From positions 27,062,656 to 27,126,655 of the forward strand of contig NC_059348.1 of assembly GCF_019703515.2 (NCBI RefSeq): 64,000 nt of DNA, given 5' to 3'. The notes under the pieces were generated by a model. The model was not told the DNA's origin. It worked only from the letters and a program-made list of their open reading frames with translations, and did not search any database. Below are positions 11,901 to 27,000 of this stretch, one piece after another. A program made the translations under genes and the position numbers. Within the stretch, counting starts at the first letter, position 1. Every line of letters starts with the position of its first letter. Source of the DNA: Myxocyprinus asiaticus. Lineage: Eukaryota; Chordata; Actinopteri; Cypriniformes; Catostomidae.

Positions 11901-14820
11901 AGGTAGATGGACCATATAACTGCATAGTGGCCCACTGTCAGAATGAGGAAGAGGAGGAAGCCCAGTTCTCCATTACTCATCTTCCTAACACGTCGATAGT
12001 AGAAGACAGGCTGTCTCCAATCTGGCAGCCCATTAACCAGGATGTCATCATATCTGTGGATGAAGTACAGTTACCTGTGAGAAGGTACTATGCATAATCT
12101 ATCATTAAAAGAACAGTTCACAGACTCTCTAGTAATTGTCCTGTTGGTGCAACCAGAGTTTGGGAATCTTACTCAATGGCACAATGCCAATAAATCACTT
12201 AGGAATTTAGCAGTCTGTTTCTTAATCTATTAGGCTACCACAACCCCTCTGTAAAAGGTAAAGACTGCCACAAGTTAAGAGACTGTCTGTTGGAAATTTG
12301 ATCAATGTATTTGATGGTGTATTACCACTATTCTAAGTAGCGACTTGGATGAGTGGAGAAATATCTTAAAGGGATTGTCACCCTCATGTCATACCAGATT
12401 TGTGTGTCTTTCTTTTCTTCTGCTGAACACAAAGATTTGTAGAAGAATATCTCAGCTCTGTTGGGCCAATTCAATGCAAGTGAATGGTGACCAGAACTTT
12501 GAAGCTCATAAAGGCGGCACAAAAGTAATCCAAACGACTCCAGCGGTTAAATCCATATCTTCAGAAGCAATATGATAGGTGTGGGTGAGAAACAGATCAA
12601 CATTAAAGTCTTTTTTTTTTTACTATTAATTCTCCTCCCTGCTCAGTAGGTGGCGATATGCACGAAGAATGTGAATCGCCAAAAACAAAATAAGAATGTG
12701 AAAGTGATTTATCATAAAAAAATGACTTAAATGTTGATCTGTTTCTCACCAACACCTATCATATCGCTTCTGAAGACATGGATTTAACAACTCGAGTCGT
12801 ATGGATTAGAGGTCGACCGATAGTGGATTTTGCAGATACCAATAACTAAGGTGGTGGGAAAGGCTGATAATCGATTAATCGGCCGATAGTTTTTCCAAAC
12901 TGATTTATAGAATGTAACAACACAAAAAAAAATCTTATTTTTGCTTTATTATGGCAGGCAGATACAGAGAGTCCAAAATGAATAAAATCCCAAATGCAGT
13001 TTTTTTTTTGTTCAACCAAAATCCCCATAATAACCAGAAAAAAAATGAAGATTTGGTGCATAACGCTGGACTTTTAAGTATAAACAAGCCCGAAACACAC
13101 TGGGGACTCTTATTTTGAAATGACTAAATGCTAAATGATAGTTCCAAAAAGCAACTATTGGCACAGATTAATCGGTAAAACCGATATATCGGTCTACCTC
13201 TAGTATGGATTCCTTTCATGCTGCTTTTATGTGCTTTTTGACCTTCAAATTTCTGGCTACCATTGACTTCATAGACCAACAGAGCAGAGATATTCTATTA
13301 AAAATCTTAATTTGTGTTCTGCATAAGAAAGTTATACACATCTGGGATGGCATAAGTGTGAGTAATTGATGAGAATTTTCACTTTTGGGTGAATTATCCC
13401 ATTAAATGGAATACTCAAGTATAGTTGCTTACACTAAACTTCTGGTACATCATACAATGACTTTAAATTAAAGAACACAAATCTCCAGAGGCTAGTCTGA
13501 GAACATGACGTTTGTACAATGGCTCACCTTTGTCTTCTTTCCTCATCCTTAAGAACCTCATAGATGGCAACTAACTAGTAAGAGATGACAGAGAAGATTG
13601 TAAATCAGGTTGCACTGGAAGATACTGTCACCATGATAAATTCCTTGTGTGTGTAAGCAGACTTGGCAATAAAGCTCATTCTGATTCTGATTCTAAATAC
13701 TACTTTTGTTTAGCCTTAACAAAACACTTACCTGTCGGAACTGGGTTTCTGCATTTGCATCTTTGTTTTTATCTGGATGTAATGTAAGAGACAGCTTTCT
13801 ATATGCCTTCCTGATCTCAGACGAAGATGCATCCTGTGAAAAGCAGAAGCAGCATGATCATTAAAACCATTGGCTTTTTAATGAATTGCTACGATTTATG
13901 ACAACAGTCAGAAGAGACATCCTCTGAGATTTCATTAGGTCTCAGAGAATTGTGATTGAAGACTGACTGCTTGGGTTGCCTGTGGTGTTTCAGGAAAAGA
14001 GAAGTGAGATAATGGTTAGCATTGAGCAGCAACTTAAGCTATTTCTATCAACTTGTTTACATGCTGCTGTGCTGGCAACAATAAATTAATCGCTACATTC
14101 AAAGGGCATTCAAAGCTATTTACCATGGTAAACGTGCAGCAGCGGCACTGTTGTTGTAGCTTTTATTCCCCGTATGTCTGAATTGCTTGGGAAAGATTGA
14201 ACGCCTTGCTAGTTTTTCCACAAGCAACGGTTATGGTACAAAAAAAATGGGGCTTTTATATCATCGATACATGAAATATCGCTTAGCCACCGAATGGTGC
14301 GATAAAATCGGTTGTTTGTGTTATAAACACTCAACTATATGTGCTGAATAATGACACGTCATGTCGTGCTGTCTAGGCCCACAGCCCGGGTATTTCTTGG
14401 TCAATGGCCACCGACATCCAGATTCTGCAGGAGGCAGAGGCAGTTTTTCCGCTGCCCTCTTTCCGAAGAGACAACGTCCGGCTGTTGAGAGATATTCGGT
14501 TTGATAAGAACACATGGCCATAAACGCGCTGGAGGTAAAACTGCGAGATTTACTGCACCGGTGTGCTCTCTGTCCATCTGCTTATTTTGACTTTACAGAC
14601 AAAATTGGAATCGCCGATGTACAAAGCGTGCCAAAACACAAACGGTAGAGATAATAACTGGTCTTACGTGATTCACAGACAGGAATTCGTAGAAGGTTTG
14701 CGGGATTTCCTCCACTAGGTCGAAAAGCTCCAAGTCTGCGTCCCATGCTAACGTTTGCAACGGCTGAAAAACTAAAAGCCCGGAGAACAACACCAACGTG
14801 AGGACCTCGGGCAAAGTCAT
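5904..14820 (-). CDS. dnajc1: DnaJ homolog subfamily C member 1 (ER J-protein with two SANT domains)
   Basis: Twelve exons on the minus strand join to 530 codons (human protein 554): 14668-14820, 13732-13833, 13528-13574, 11888-12053, 11676-11773, 11498-11588, 11298-11388, 11015-11178, 10822-10941, 10641-10689, 7893-8335 and 5904-5972. All junctions are GT/AG and keep frame. Residues 1-25 form a signal peptide. The J domain holds the HPD motif at 70-72. A membrane segment spans about 131-152 (FLLFLILTVGHYAV), followed by a Lys-rich stretch. SANT 1 is about 307-344 (EWTEEDLSQ, PGGTPGRWEKIAHELG). SANT 2 spans exons 11 and 12 (WTQNHQRLLELALQQYP, then CMSRYKLLAELIQ). The family stimulates BiP ATPase through the luminal J domain, with SANT domains facing the cytosol. 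The start is the first ATG of a signal-peptide exon. Introns are rich in transposons. Identity is very secure. Confidence 0.97.
6226..7843. mobile_element. Foldback element with ~0.6-0.7 kb inverted arms (dnajc1 last intron)
   Basis: The left arm (about 6226-6935) is repeated in reverse complement as the right arm (about 7262-7843). Matching landmarks are 'tttgtatgcgcagagtaaga' at 6241 against its complement near 7830, the (t)ctacctgcttctagtaacc block at 6774 against 7431, and 'ttaaatattaaactgaaata' at 6903 against 7303. The outer part of each arm is made of ~60-bp subrepeats. The unpaired centre (about 6936-7261) contains a (CTAT)n run. An 8-base AGCATTAA occurs just outside each arm (6198-6205 and 7857-7864), a possible target duplication of hAT type. 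There is no transposase ORF, so it is non-autonomous. Confidence 0.8.
8590..9075. repeat. Unclassified interspersed repeat candidate (dnajc1 intron 10)
   Basis: Two phrases recur within the block in altered form: 'gtaataaactggataatgag' near 8809 and 'gtaataagtgggataatgta' near 8961. A related 'gacattatccc' in the opposite sense closes the block near 9060. The texture suggests a dispersed non-coding repeat, but I cannot name the family or its ends. The 8613-8939 open frame has no recognisable domain. Confidence 0.3.
9610..10438 (+). mobile_element. Internally deleted L1/Tx1-type LINE (dnajc1 intron 10, antisense to the gene)
   Basis: From 9610 to about 9900 this copy encodes an endonuclease segment (LANIYAPNADDQGFF, GGDFNLLMDS, then TDIWRLLNPSGRDYTF), homologous to the region around 1620 in the first LINE. 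From about 9950 to 10045 it matches 1785-1868 of that copy, then jumps directly to sequence matching 4722 onward and runs to the 3' tail near 10438. About 2.85 kb including all of the reverse transcriptase is missing. The 5' end is truncated, as is usual for LINE insertions. Confidence 0.8.
12366..13406. mobile_element. Palindromic MITE (AAAGGGATAGTTCACCC type), split by a hAT insertion
   Basis: The element starts with TTAAAGGGAT and ends with ATCCCATTAA. Its arms are inverted copies: the left arm contains 'agatttgtagaagaatatct', 'aatgcaagtgaatgg' and 'cttcagaagcaatatgatag', and the right arm contains their complements. The centre is unique ('gtaggtggcgatatgcacga'). The right arm is interrupted at 12807-13202 by a hAT element. 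The left terminus has a ~40-bp deletion relative to the copy at 54299. It lies in dnajc1 intron 3. The family resembles the Angel-type foldback MITEs described in zebrafish; this name is from memory. Confidence 0.85.
12807..13202. mobile_element. Non-autonomous hAT element with 8-bp target duplication
   Basis: The termini are TAGAGGTCGACCGATA and the complement of TAGAGGTAGACCGATA. The flanks GTATGGAT at 12799-12806 and 13203-13210 are identical, an 8-bp target duplication that defines the hAT superfamily. The 396-bp body contains no transposase. It sits inside the right arm of a palindromic MITE, so it inserted later. Confidence 0.9.
13640..13694 (+). repeat. Short LINE-like 3' tail with ATTCTG repeats
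   Basis: The stretch 'gcaataaagctcattctgat' followed by repeated 'tctgattctga' looks like the 3' terminus of a short LINE or SINE copy with its terminal microsatellite. The rest of the element is not recognisable. Confidence 0.4.
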
Positions 14821-16075
14821 TATTGGTTGCTTTTATAGCCCTTGTGTTTGCGAAGGTCTACTGCTAACTATACATTCGGAAAACCTTGGTTTTGAGATTA
14901 ATTTAGCATAACATCCCGGTGGCTACTGGACCAGCTCAGCTTCAGCTTGTTCAACGCACACACACACACACGTTTCACATGCAGACGCTACAGCAGGAAC
15001 CAATAAGCATGAAAGCTTCAGTAGATACATTGTGCGTCATGTCCATTGTTATCATAAGTGTTACCACTGGCCTCTGAATTTTAGCGGCGTTAAATATTTC
15101 CCAATATTACAAAGTAGTTGCCTCATATAACTTAAGCACTAGAGGTTTTTTATGTCAAACGTAGAGGAAGGAAACCAATAGTTTCTGCCTCAGATCAAAG
15201 ATCATCGTTCTCTTTAACTGGAAACCCTGTTCCAGCTTTCCCAGGCTTGAAACATTATCTCACTCCAAGCCCCCATCCCCCTCATTTTTTAATTTTTTTA
15301 ATTTCTAAGTCCTAATCACTTTTTCTTCTAGAGATGGGTGACGAATGTTTCCTTATTGTTGTTCTATTACTGTTACTATCATTTCATAGTAGCCTAGGTC
15401 AGTTTAGGGGGGCATTAATGACATTCTATATCAACATTTGGACAATAAATCTTGTCTCGGCCTGAAGAGAGGGCCACATACAAAGGCAACAACAACAAGT
15501 CATAAAGTGCACACGAGCGTCCATTATTTGACTGAAAGTGTCTTGTAGGCATCAGAAATAGCATCGAGTGAACAGTCTAGTTTTGGGAAAACATCTCAAC
15601 AGAGCCTACTTACTGATGTCTTCCTTCGACGTTCTTGTTACTGAGAAAATATCTGAGTGAATATCTGCTGACAGATCAGACAGAAAACATTTGAGACATC
15701 CTCAGTTGGAGATAAGAAAGATATATTATTTGAACAAAATTATATGAACAAAATCTGTTGTTAAAACGTAGGCCTACGAGATCATTTAATATAGAAGAAC
15801 ATTTAATATATTAATAAAATGGAGTGAATTGTCTGAAATGGGTCAGCCTTTGTATCAGCCATCAGCCAATAGCTGTAGTCTTATTTTTTAGTTCTTTCAA
15901 TAATTTATTTACTTAGCATATTAGCCTATTTCAGGTTTCGAAAATACATGGAGGGTATTTCATTGTTTTCAAGCTTAAACTTTTGGATTTGGTAGTTTTT
16001 AGTGCCACAGTAAAATGTATGAATCGTGCGCATGTTTAATTCTGTGCCGTTCTTTTGAGAAAACTTTTTAACACA

Positions 16076-16323
16076 TTAAAGTGATAGTTCACCCCCACCA
16101 AAAAAAATAAAAAAAAAAAAATAAAAATAAAACTGTCATCATTCACTTTCACTGTATCTTTTCCCCATACAATGAAAGTAGCATAAATGATGGTGACTGA
16201 TGCTGTCATTCTGTCTATAATCTCCTTTGTGTTCATACGCCCTGGCTTTGGAACATCACGGTGAGTAAATGATGACAGAATCTATTTATTTTTATTATTT
16301 TTTGGACGAACTTTCCCTTTAAT
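16076..16323. mobile_element. Palindromic MITE, short copy
   Basis: The element runs from TTAAAGTGATAGTTCACC to the complementary GAACTTTCCCTTTAA. The inner arms 'catcattcactttcactgta' and 'acaatgaaagtagcataaat' pair imperfectly. The right arm ends with the usual 'gtgagtaaatgatgacagaa'. It belongs to the same broad family as the copies at 43646 and 54299. Confidence 0.8.
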
Positions 16324-17165
16324 CTAATTATCTTCTGGAATTGAGAAACTCGAGCGTCTTTGTGCATGGTTAACAACATTAAAATAAATCCAGTCAACTC
16401 TGAAAAGACGTAGTTAACTAACAACGTAAATCTGAAACAAAAAAGGCCCATAGGATTCAAACTAGGCAAACTAGGACATAATAGCCTACACCAAATAATA
16501 TTTATTTATTTTCCAAATGGGCTTTCATTCTTTTAAGTGTGAATGTTAACTGAATAAAAACACCCAGTCCAGCTTGAGGTTTAACCCCAGTAAACTTTTA
16601 AGTAGTGATTTACCGGTTCTGCCTATAAAGTAGGCCTATAAACAAAAGTCTGCTTTATTTATTGAAATAGGCTACTAAATGGCAGTATTGCCACCACCTT
16701 ATAAAATGGAAATACTACGCGTGTTATGTATAAATAAAAAAAGCGGGAAAGACAAATAGCTTTCACGGTATAAAATATAAAATAGTGCATTTTCACTGGA
16801 TTATGAGACTATTGGCTTTTGTTGTTGTTGTTGAAGTGTTCACCTTGTACGATTTCCATTTTGTTTTTATTATTATTTCCTTTATTTATTTGTATAATGA
16901 AATTAATAAAATATTTTGACTTAAGGCATCGTAATGTTTTAAAACACTTTCATAATAGGCTACACTTGTATATTTTGTATAAGAGAAAGTAGCCATGAGA
17001 TGCAGTATTTACACAGTGAGTCAATCTCATGTAACAAATCTAATCAATAAAGTTAGATTTGTTTTCTTTGCTTCTTTATAAACAGGGAGTATAGAAAAGC
17101 AAGGAAGAACTTTAATGTTTTATCAGCAGGATATGTACCAGCATTGGGCTGAAATGATGCGGCAT

Positions 17166-17216
17166 ACGAAATTATTTTTTTTAATTAATTAATTAATTAA
17201 TTTTTATTTATTTATT
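17166..17216. repeat. AT-rich simple repeat (TTAA/ATTT)n
   Basis: Tandem 'ttaa' units followed by 'attt' units, with no other feature. Confidence 0.8.
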
Positions 17217-18418
17217 TACAGATTATCAATCCCTTAACACTGGAGAACATCGGTATGCATTTTATATATCCACAAGGAAAATTGTATATATATATATACA
17301 TACATAAAAATGTCGAACAAGCTCATTGCGCATGACTGTGACATACCAGGCTGACAGTTTAAATTCTATTAAATATTGTGACGTTAGCTATCGCACACTG
17401 GTTGGATTTTTGTCCGCTCGTTTTGTTTCACTAGTATGTTTTATACATAAATGTCATAATGTGACACTATTCATGACATTCGTGAAATTGTCATCATTCG
17501 ATTTAGATCAAAAGGCTGAATGCAAATTTAAGTCGTTTGCATCTTATCTGTAGGCCAAGTCCTGACCTCCATATCTAATTTAGTCTACTAATCAATCTTG
17601 TGGCATCAGTAAACAATCAATAATCAATAGAGTCATTAAAGTTTAAGCCAATATGGGAAACAAAAGGAGCGGAAACACATCCCCTTAAAAGCAGTCTGAA
17701 CATGACCGTTTATGAGAGCACGTATTTATCTGCACGTTAAATGTAAAATACAATTCCCTTTAATTGTCTTCATGTGCTAAGGTGAAAGAATGAATAATTG
17801 GCCAACTAAAATATGAGAGAAATTATAGTTCCTACCTCCCATATTTTAACATATTTTTTTTCCACTGTGGAAAAGGTTGCCCTGTGAAATTGTCAGGAAC
17901 TTTATATAAGGGGAACGCAGTAGCGGATAGGCGATATAGGCAGGCGCCTAGGGCGGCAACGCTCTGTGGGGCGGCATCACAGGGTACCTGATCGATCGCC
18001 CCTGCACAGAGCTATCAAGATCACGACGGGAGAAAGGTGCCCCGAGTTGTTCCTTACAGGCTACTCAGCCTAAAATTCTCTAAATGGTTAGGATTATAGA
18101 TGTTCATAATGCATTCTTTCAATCTGAACAAACATAAGATAACCATAATCAACAGGTACACCGTGACACAGGATCGACTTAGTGGTCTTGAGAAAATAAG
18201 TATCAATTATGATTGTTGGGCAGATTTGACAAAGTCCTTGATGATTTTGCATAAATGAAAACTAGAAGGGGAGGGTTAAATTTGAAATTAGGAATTATGT
18301 GTAATAGCACAAGCATGCAATCTGTAAGTATTCCGCCATTTTCTTTATTTATTGGCTCTATGATTTAATTGTGCAATTTAAGTTCTGTATAAATAATGTA
18401 CATGTTAATATAATTTTC

Positions 18419-18420
<2 letters not shown>

Positions 18421-18454
<34 letters not shown>

Positions 18455-18486
18455 GTATGTATGTATGTATGTGTGTGTGTGTGTGT
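18421..18486. repeat. Compound microsatellite (AT)n(ATGT)n(GT)n
   Basis: An AT run, then ATGT units, then a GT run, adjoining the nested MITE. Confidence 0.95.
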
Positions 18487-18507
18487 AGTTACTCCATTTC
18501 TATATTC

Positions 18508-19160
18508 AGTTATACCCAAAAATGTAAATTCTCTCCTCATTTACTCACCCTCATGCCATTCCAGAAACATGGTTTTCTTTCTTTTGCACAATGCAAATGA
18601 AGATTTTTAGAAGAATATTTCAGCTCTGTAGGTCCATACAATGCAAGTGAATGTTGGCCAGAACCTTGAAGCTCCAAAAAGCACATAAAGGCATCATAAA
18701 ATTAATCCATAAAACTCCACTGGATTAAAATCTATGTCTTTAGAAGTGATATAGGTGTGGGTGAGAAATAGATCGATAATCCCTTTTTACTCTAAATCTC
18801 CACTTACACTTTCAGATCTGAAAGTGAAACTAAACAGGCAACACATGTGACTAAGATGAGAAAGTGGAGATATAGAGTAAAAAAAGTACTTAAATATTAT
18901 CTGTTTCTCACCCACACTTATTATGTTGCTTCTGAAGACATGGATTTAACCACTGGAGTCTTATGAACTACATTTATGCTGCCTTTATGAGATTTTTGTA
19001 GCTTCAAAGTTCTGACCAACATTTCGTTGCATTGTATGGACCTTGGGAAATGTTTTCATTTGTGTTCAGCAGAAGAAAGAATGTCATACACATCTGGGAT
19101 GTCATGAGGGTGATTAAATGATGATATAATTTTTTTGGGTGAACTAATCCTTTTATATAT
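18508..19160. mobile_element. Palindromic MITE, near full-length copy
   Basis: The arms carry the family landmarks 'caatgcaagtgaatg' (18640), 'ttagaagtgatataggtgtg' (18741) and, in reverse, 'ttgcttctgaagacatggat' (18934) and 'ctgggatgtcatgagggtga' (19093). The left end reads 'cccaaaaatg' and the right end 'tttttttgggtgaacta'. The central spacer is shorter than in the copies at 12366 and 54299. It is nested in the hAT-like element at 17918-19255. Confidence 0.85.
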
Positions 19161-20947
19161 TATGCTTTAACATAGGGGGGATAGGGGTTGGGAAGTTAAG
19201 GGTGGCGCCACGTCGGATCTCGCCTAGGGTACCAAGTAAGCCAGAACCGCCACTGAATGGGGGAATGCAATTATCTCCAAGTTGTTTCTCAAGAGTTTTC
19301 AATACAATAACACACGCTTGGCCATTGGGATACGACCATTATGATGAGTCACATCTGTAGTCTGACTAAAGAAATGGTCGTTGTTCTTGAGATTTAAAAT
19401 ATGACACTACAAATCTCAAGAATAGCGATGTTCATTGGAATTTTCAACGTGTTGTCTGACCAAATAAACAGTGTAAATGACCTGGATTATGGATTAGCGA
19501 TAGGTTGTGGGAAACTGATATGGTTCGTGGTAAATGCAGAAGCTGCAACGGTTTGCAGAACCCAGTAAGGTTAACGCTTATGCCTCGCGTTTCCATCCGC
19601 ATGCTGAGCTTCTTTGTTTTCCCTGAAGTGTCTGAATTAAAGCAGCTGACGTCATGTGCTTGCAGCTGAACACAGCACCATCAACCAGTAGAGAAAAAAC
19701 ACACTTACCACAGCGCGCGATCACTCTCTGATTATCCAGTGGAAATTGAAAAAATAATTTGACTTAACGTACAGCTACACTACAGTTCTAAAAGTAAATG
19801 AAGCACAAACTGTCTATGAAATATCTAAAAACTAAAGCCTGAAGTACATCTAATTAATCTCCTTTGAATAAACCGAGATACATTTGTGACTTAATACAAA
19901 AATCAATTCAGTGAGAAGGCATATAAACTGTTATTTAGCCTACTAAAGAATGCTGTTGCTTTGGAATGGCTTTCCAGTTTAGTTAGTTAATTTATGCACT
20001 TCAAAAGAACAGTCTTCTATAATTTACAGATCAGATGTTGCGCATGGCATAGGTTTACAACACAGCTAAAGAGCATTCACTGTTATCTCGTGAAGCTGAA
20101 TAATAGCAATTGTCTTGCTGTCATTTGATTCGTGCAGGAGTAGCCTATATCAGGAAACCCAAGAATTGAATCCATGAGTGAAGTACAAATGTATTTTCTT
20201 TGCATCGAAACTAGCAGCGGTGCATGGCATAATGCACCGGGTGCTGGTTGGCCTTATCGAAACTTATCGGCTACCGGCACTAGGTTAACACCATTGTTGC
20301 TTAGGTTGGGTTATGGAAATGTTATATGTAATGTATAGAATGTAGGCTAAAGTAGTTCATATTTATTAAAAGTATGGGGCATATCATTATCAGCTGTCTT
20401 CTACGCGTTATTTCGAAGGGGTCACATATAACTGTTAACTTCAAAAATGAGCTTTGTTTATTACGAACGGCTATAAAATATGATTACATAGGTTAGAACG
20501 TTCACACATTAGGCTATCTATTGACAATTATTTAAAATGATCATTTTCGTGGCAAAATAAAAGAAATCAGCGTATAGGCGGAGAAAAGAGAACATTTTTG
20601 AAACGAGAAAAATAAGAGATTAATCCTCTTGACTAAATTATCGCTTCACACCATTATGCAATTTTTTTTAAAATGCAGCCTAATATTTGAAAAAACCCTG
20701 CTTGTCGTGCAAATAAATAAATTAATGAAATTCTGCATGCAATTGTTTGAGCAAAAAGGAGAATCGCGTGCTTCTCTAAAGTGTCTTCAGTGCTTATTCT
20801 GAGAATCATGTCTAAACAGCGTGGCTTGGCGAGGGGTTTTTCCTCTGATGTGGGTGGTGAGGTCTGACAAAGACATCCGTCAGAGGGGTACCCTGCTATT
20901 GATGATAAACCCCACTACTAATTCCCAGGCTACCCGTAAGGAATGAG

Positions 20948-20957
20948 ATCACGTGAT
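20948..20957. promoter_or_regulatory. Palindromic E-box (ATCACGTGAT)
   Basis: A perfect 10-bp palindrome with the CACGTG core of MYC/USF-type E-boxes lies about 3 kb upstream of the bmi1 start codon. BMI1 is a reported MYC target in mammals, but the distance and lack of a mapped promoter make a role here only a suggestion. Confidence 0.3.
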
Positions 20958-21221
20958 GGAGTGGGGCGGTCGAACTAAGCCATTTTGGGGACTGTGTCAG
21001 TTTGCAGTGAACCATCAGACACTGTTTTTCAAATCACTGTACTGAAAAAACTACGCCTCTGGAATTTACCATCTACAGCCGAAATCTGTGGACTAATCTG
21101 TGAACCAAATCGGATAGTGTCTGCAAGAGTTAGCTACCGTAACCAATGTGCAATTGCGCAAGAAGGCCACAATGAGCACGGTGGTTGTACGTTAGAGCCA
21201 TTGACAGCGTCTGCAGCTCAT

Positions 21222-21233
21222 TCCAAGATGGCC
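21222..21233 (+). promoter_or_regulatory. YY1-like motif (AAGATGGCCGC)
   Basis: The sequence CCAAGATGGCCGC matches the general YY1 pattern (AAnATGGCnGC). It lies in the bmi1 upstream region within a slightly GC-richer stretch. A second, weaker match (AAAATGGCAGCC) is at about 23505. Confidence 0.35.
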
Positions 21234-23218
21234 GCATCGGTTGCATTCATTTTTTGCTGATTGACTCAAGTTTCATTGTCTTCCATAACAAAGCTAAGAA
21301 GCCATCGGCAAATATACTGGGTATGTACGTTTAAGTGTACAAAAATTGCGGGGGGTGAGAGCTTTTCTGCCATTGTTTTCCTTTTTTCTCTCCTGAGACG
21401 AGAGTAACAGTGTTGCCTCTTGACTGTTTCCAGTTGGCTACTTACGAATTTCATTAAAATGTTGATACATTTTTCGGAAAAGCATTCTATGGCATATGTT
21501 AACACAATATGCATTCCGGCGAGTATTTCATCTTTGTGAAGCTGAAGTATAATGTTTTCTTCAAGTTCTGTTTGTAACCTAAAAAGTCGGCGCGCACTGG
21601 AAAAACACAGGCGAGTTGGGTCAGGTGTGAACGGGTGACCACTTTCATCCATTTCTTCACGCTCGAAAATCAAAGATTAGTTGTCTTATTTTATAGAAAT
21701 ATTTAGTCTTGAGAGTGCAGATTTAGGCAAAATTAGGCTTGTCATGTTTTAATGTCGTCTAATAGTTTTATTAACTTAAATCCATAAGCTTAATTGTTGT
21801 GTAGCCTATACCTCCTAAGCGGCAAACACGCGTTATCACTTTCCCTTTATTTTCGGTCGGTTAACTTTAGTGTACATTTATTTTGGGCGTGCTCATTATT
21901 GTTTATTTGTCCCCGAATGTAACTTCGCTTGCGTGTTTTTTATTATTTTTTTTAAAATAACACCAAGCATTGTCTCGAGTGTTATCTTTATGGACACGTC
22001 AGGCTGACCAGTCTTTTTTTTGGGGGGGGGTGCAGTACGATAAATCCTAATTCCAAAACCTGATTTTTCAAAGGCATTTTCCCCTCTTCATTCTGATCGG
22101 TCTATAGCTATTACAGTTATCGTTATATTATTAATAAGTCAGTTGTTGTCTAAACATGTCAAGCGACTCACCTCCGATGTGTCACAAGATCATATAAATA
22201 ATGTTGATAGCTCCATCCAAGAAATAAAACAATGTTAATAAAATCTAAAGTTTGTTTATAACTCGAAATGGATTGCTAGTTCTCTGTTGGCAAATCATCC
22301 TTCTGGAAAATATAATGATTAAGCTGTCATTGTAAAATACGTATAGTTCTGTTTTGCCACTGTCTGACCTTTCACTTATTCTAAATCTATGCCCTCTTAT
22401 ACGTTTTTGCCACACTGCAAGTTTTCTGTATTTCATGGCCATAAGAGCGGGTCTGTTTCGATGTCAATCAATCAGTCATAAAATGCATACTTGCAATCTT
22501 TCGGATAGATTACACAAGTGAAGTTATAAATCTGCACGACCCAGGTCTTCTCAACACGAGTTCTGTTTTCCAATGCATTAAGTGTTGCTATCAGACTCAT
22601 CTTCTGTATAGCTCAATATTATTATTATTATTAGGCTAAACCACATTGGTTAGTCTTGTGTATTTTCATTAGTTGGCCCAAACTAATGAGATGGTTTTAC
22701 AGGCCTGGTTGGAAAACCAAAGCACACCCCTTTTGCCTTTGCAGGACACGTGGCTACCTTGTTTATTTAATCCTCCGTCCGATTTACAGATTCCCTTATG
22801 CAAAATAATATCATGCAGTCGATCGTAATCCCTGACCACAGTCGATGCTTAATGAAGAACTGTTAATAAAATATCTTATCTTGGGTTTTCGATTTGTTTC
22901 TACTGATTACAAGCTGTCTTTCTGCAGTGTTGAACCGACATGATTTTCGGTTTCTACTGTTGTGGATCGTACGACGCTATTCAGTTCTTACATTGTAATG
23001 CAGTCTAATATAATGTTGCAGTAATGTTCTTTCTTTCATATGCCAAGCTTTTCTTAGGCACGGTTGGTCCTGTGTCATAGTAAGAAATTCAGAGACTTTA
23101 GAAAAACTTGGTTTCGACAAAAGAGCCGTAGCGGTCATATAGTGCATTGGATTCGAGCCATTTTGCACGAGAAGGCTTTACAATTTAACATGCGCAGTTA
23201 CGGGATATTGATATTTTC

Positions 23219-26171
<2,953 letters not shown>

Positions 26172-26294
26172 ATTGCTATAGATGCCAAAGCCATCAACCC
26201 CATGCAAACAGAGCTGTGATGTAGATGCTTTCTTTATAAACCACCTCTCAATTTTTATATCATTTTTAAATAGCTATATTTGTTTTGTTGCTCT

Positions 26295-26328
26295 GTGTGT
26301 GCGCGTGCGTGCGTGCGCGTGCGTGCGT
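26295..26328. repeat. (GTGC/GTGCGT)n simple repeat in the bmi1 3' UTR
   Basis: Alternating purine-pyrimidine GTGCGTGCG units. Confidence 0.85.
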
Positions 26329-26991
26329 AAACTTTGTAACACATCATTGGTTGTGTTATATTTTGTACTGGCTTAACTAATATTGTGAAGAGAAGCCTAT
26401 TTGAGGGAAACTCAACAAGGTGAATGTATCTAGGTATTTTTTTTTATAAACTCTTGTCTTATTTTTTTTTATTATTATTATTATTTTAGATTAGAACAAC
26501 AATGTATGAAAATAATTTTCTTGTCCATGAAGTCAACAATAAAACTCAAGGCATGCACAATGTTTTGATCATCCCGGAATTGTTCATTATAATGGACTTT
26601 ATTCAGTTGAAATGTCAAAACCCAAACAATTTTTTTATAACCGATGTACATATATCCCTGAATATCAAATGTGAAAGACTGCATTAATGTAATATTAGGA
26701 ATGTTGTATTTTAAGGGCAAAAATGCTGCGACAGTATTGTTCGGATAAACCTAGGAATTGTAATTTCTTTTTTTTTTTTTTATCTACCACGTGCTCGTCA
26801 AACAATTTAGTATTTGTTTCTCAATATTTTTCCCCTAAATATTTATCTTATCACGCGAGGATATATATAGGTTGTTGCCAGAATTTTTCGTACACTTATA
26901 GCCTTAAGTTCAGATGTTCTTTCTATGTTCAAGCGGTTGTTTGTTAATGCCAATGTATATTTTACCGTTGTACATTATGAAACTTTTGTCC

Positions 26992-26997
26992 AAATAA
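26992..26997 (+). terminator. Candidate poly(A) signal AATAAA of bmi1
   Basis: A canonical AATAAA lies 820 bases after the stop codon and is followed by T-rich sequence. It is the best placed canonical signal on this strand in the UTR. Confidence 0.55.
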
Positions 26998-27000
26998 ACA

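Larger units (their letters stand above)
17918..19255. mobile_element. hAT-like DNA transposon remnant with nested MITE
   Basis: The left end CAGTAGCGGATAGGCG and the right end (complement CAGTGGCGGTTCTGGC) form short imperfect terminal inverted repeats. Inside them, 'cgcctagggcggc' on the left and 'gatctcgcctaggg' on the right are the usual inner sequence of this fish repeat. I found no 8-bp target duplication, so the class is inferred from the CAGTGGCGG-type ends. No transposase is present. Confidence 0.55.
26172..27000 (+). other. bmi1 3' UTR with poly(A) signal
   Basis: The UTR follows the TGA at 26169-26171. It contains a GTGCGTGCG-type simple repeat (about 26295-26328), several T-rich runs, and AATAAA at 26992-26997, which is the best candidate cleavage signal. 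No repeat element is evident within it. Confidence 0.6.

Noticed and set aside
17918..19255. Target duplication for the hAT-like element
   Set aside because: Eight-base flanks (ggggaacg and aatggggg) do not match, so no duplication is claimed.
21266..21673. 135-codon minus-strand frame upstream of bmi1
   Set aside because: No motif is recognised and it does not match my expectation of commd3. With the low GC of this window several frames of this length are expected by chance.
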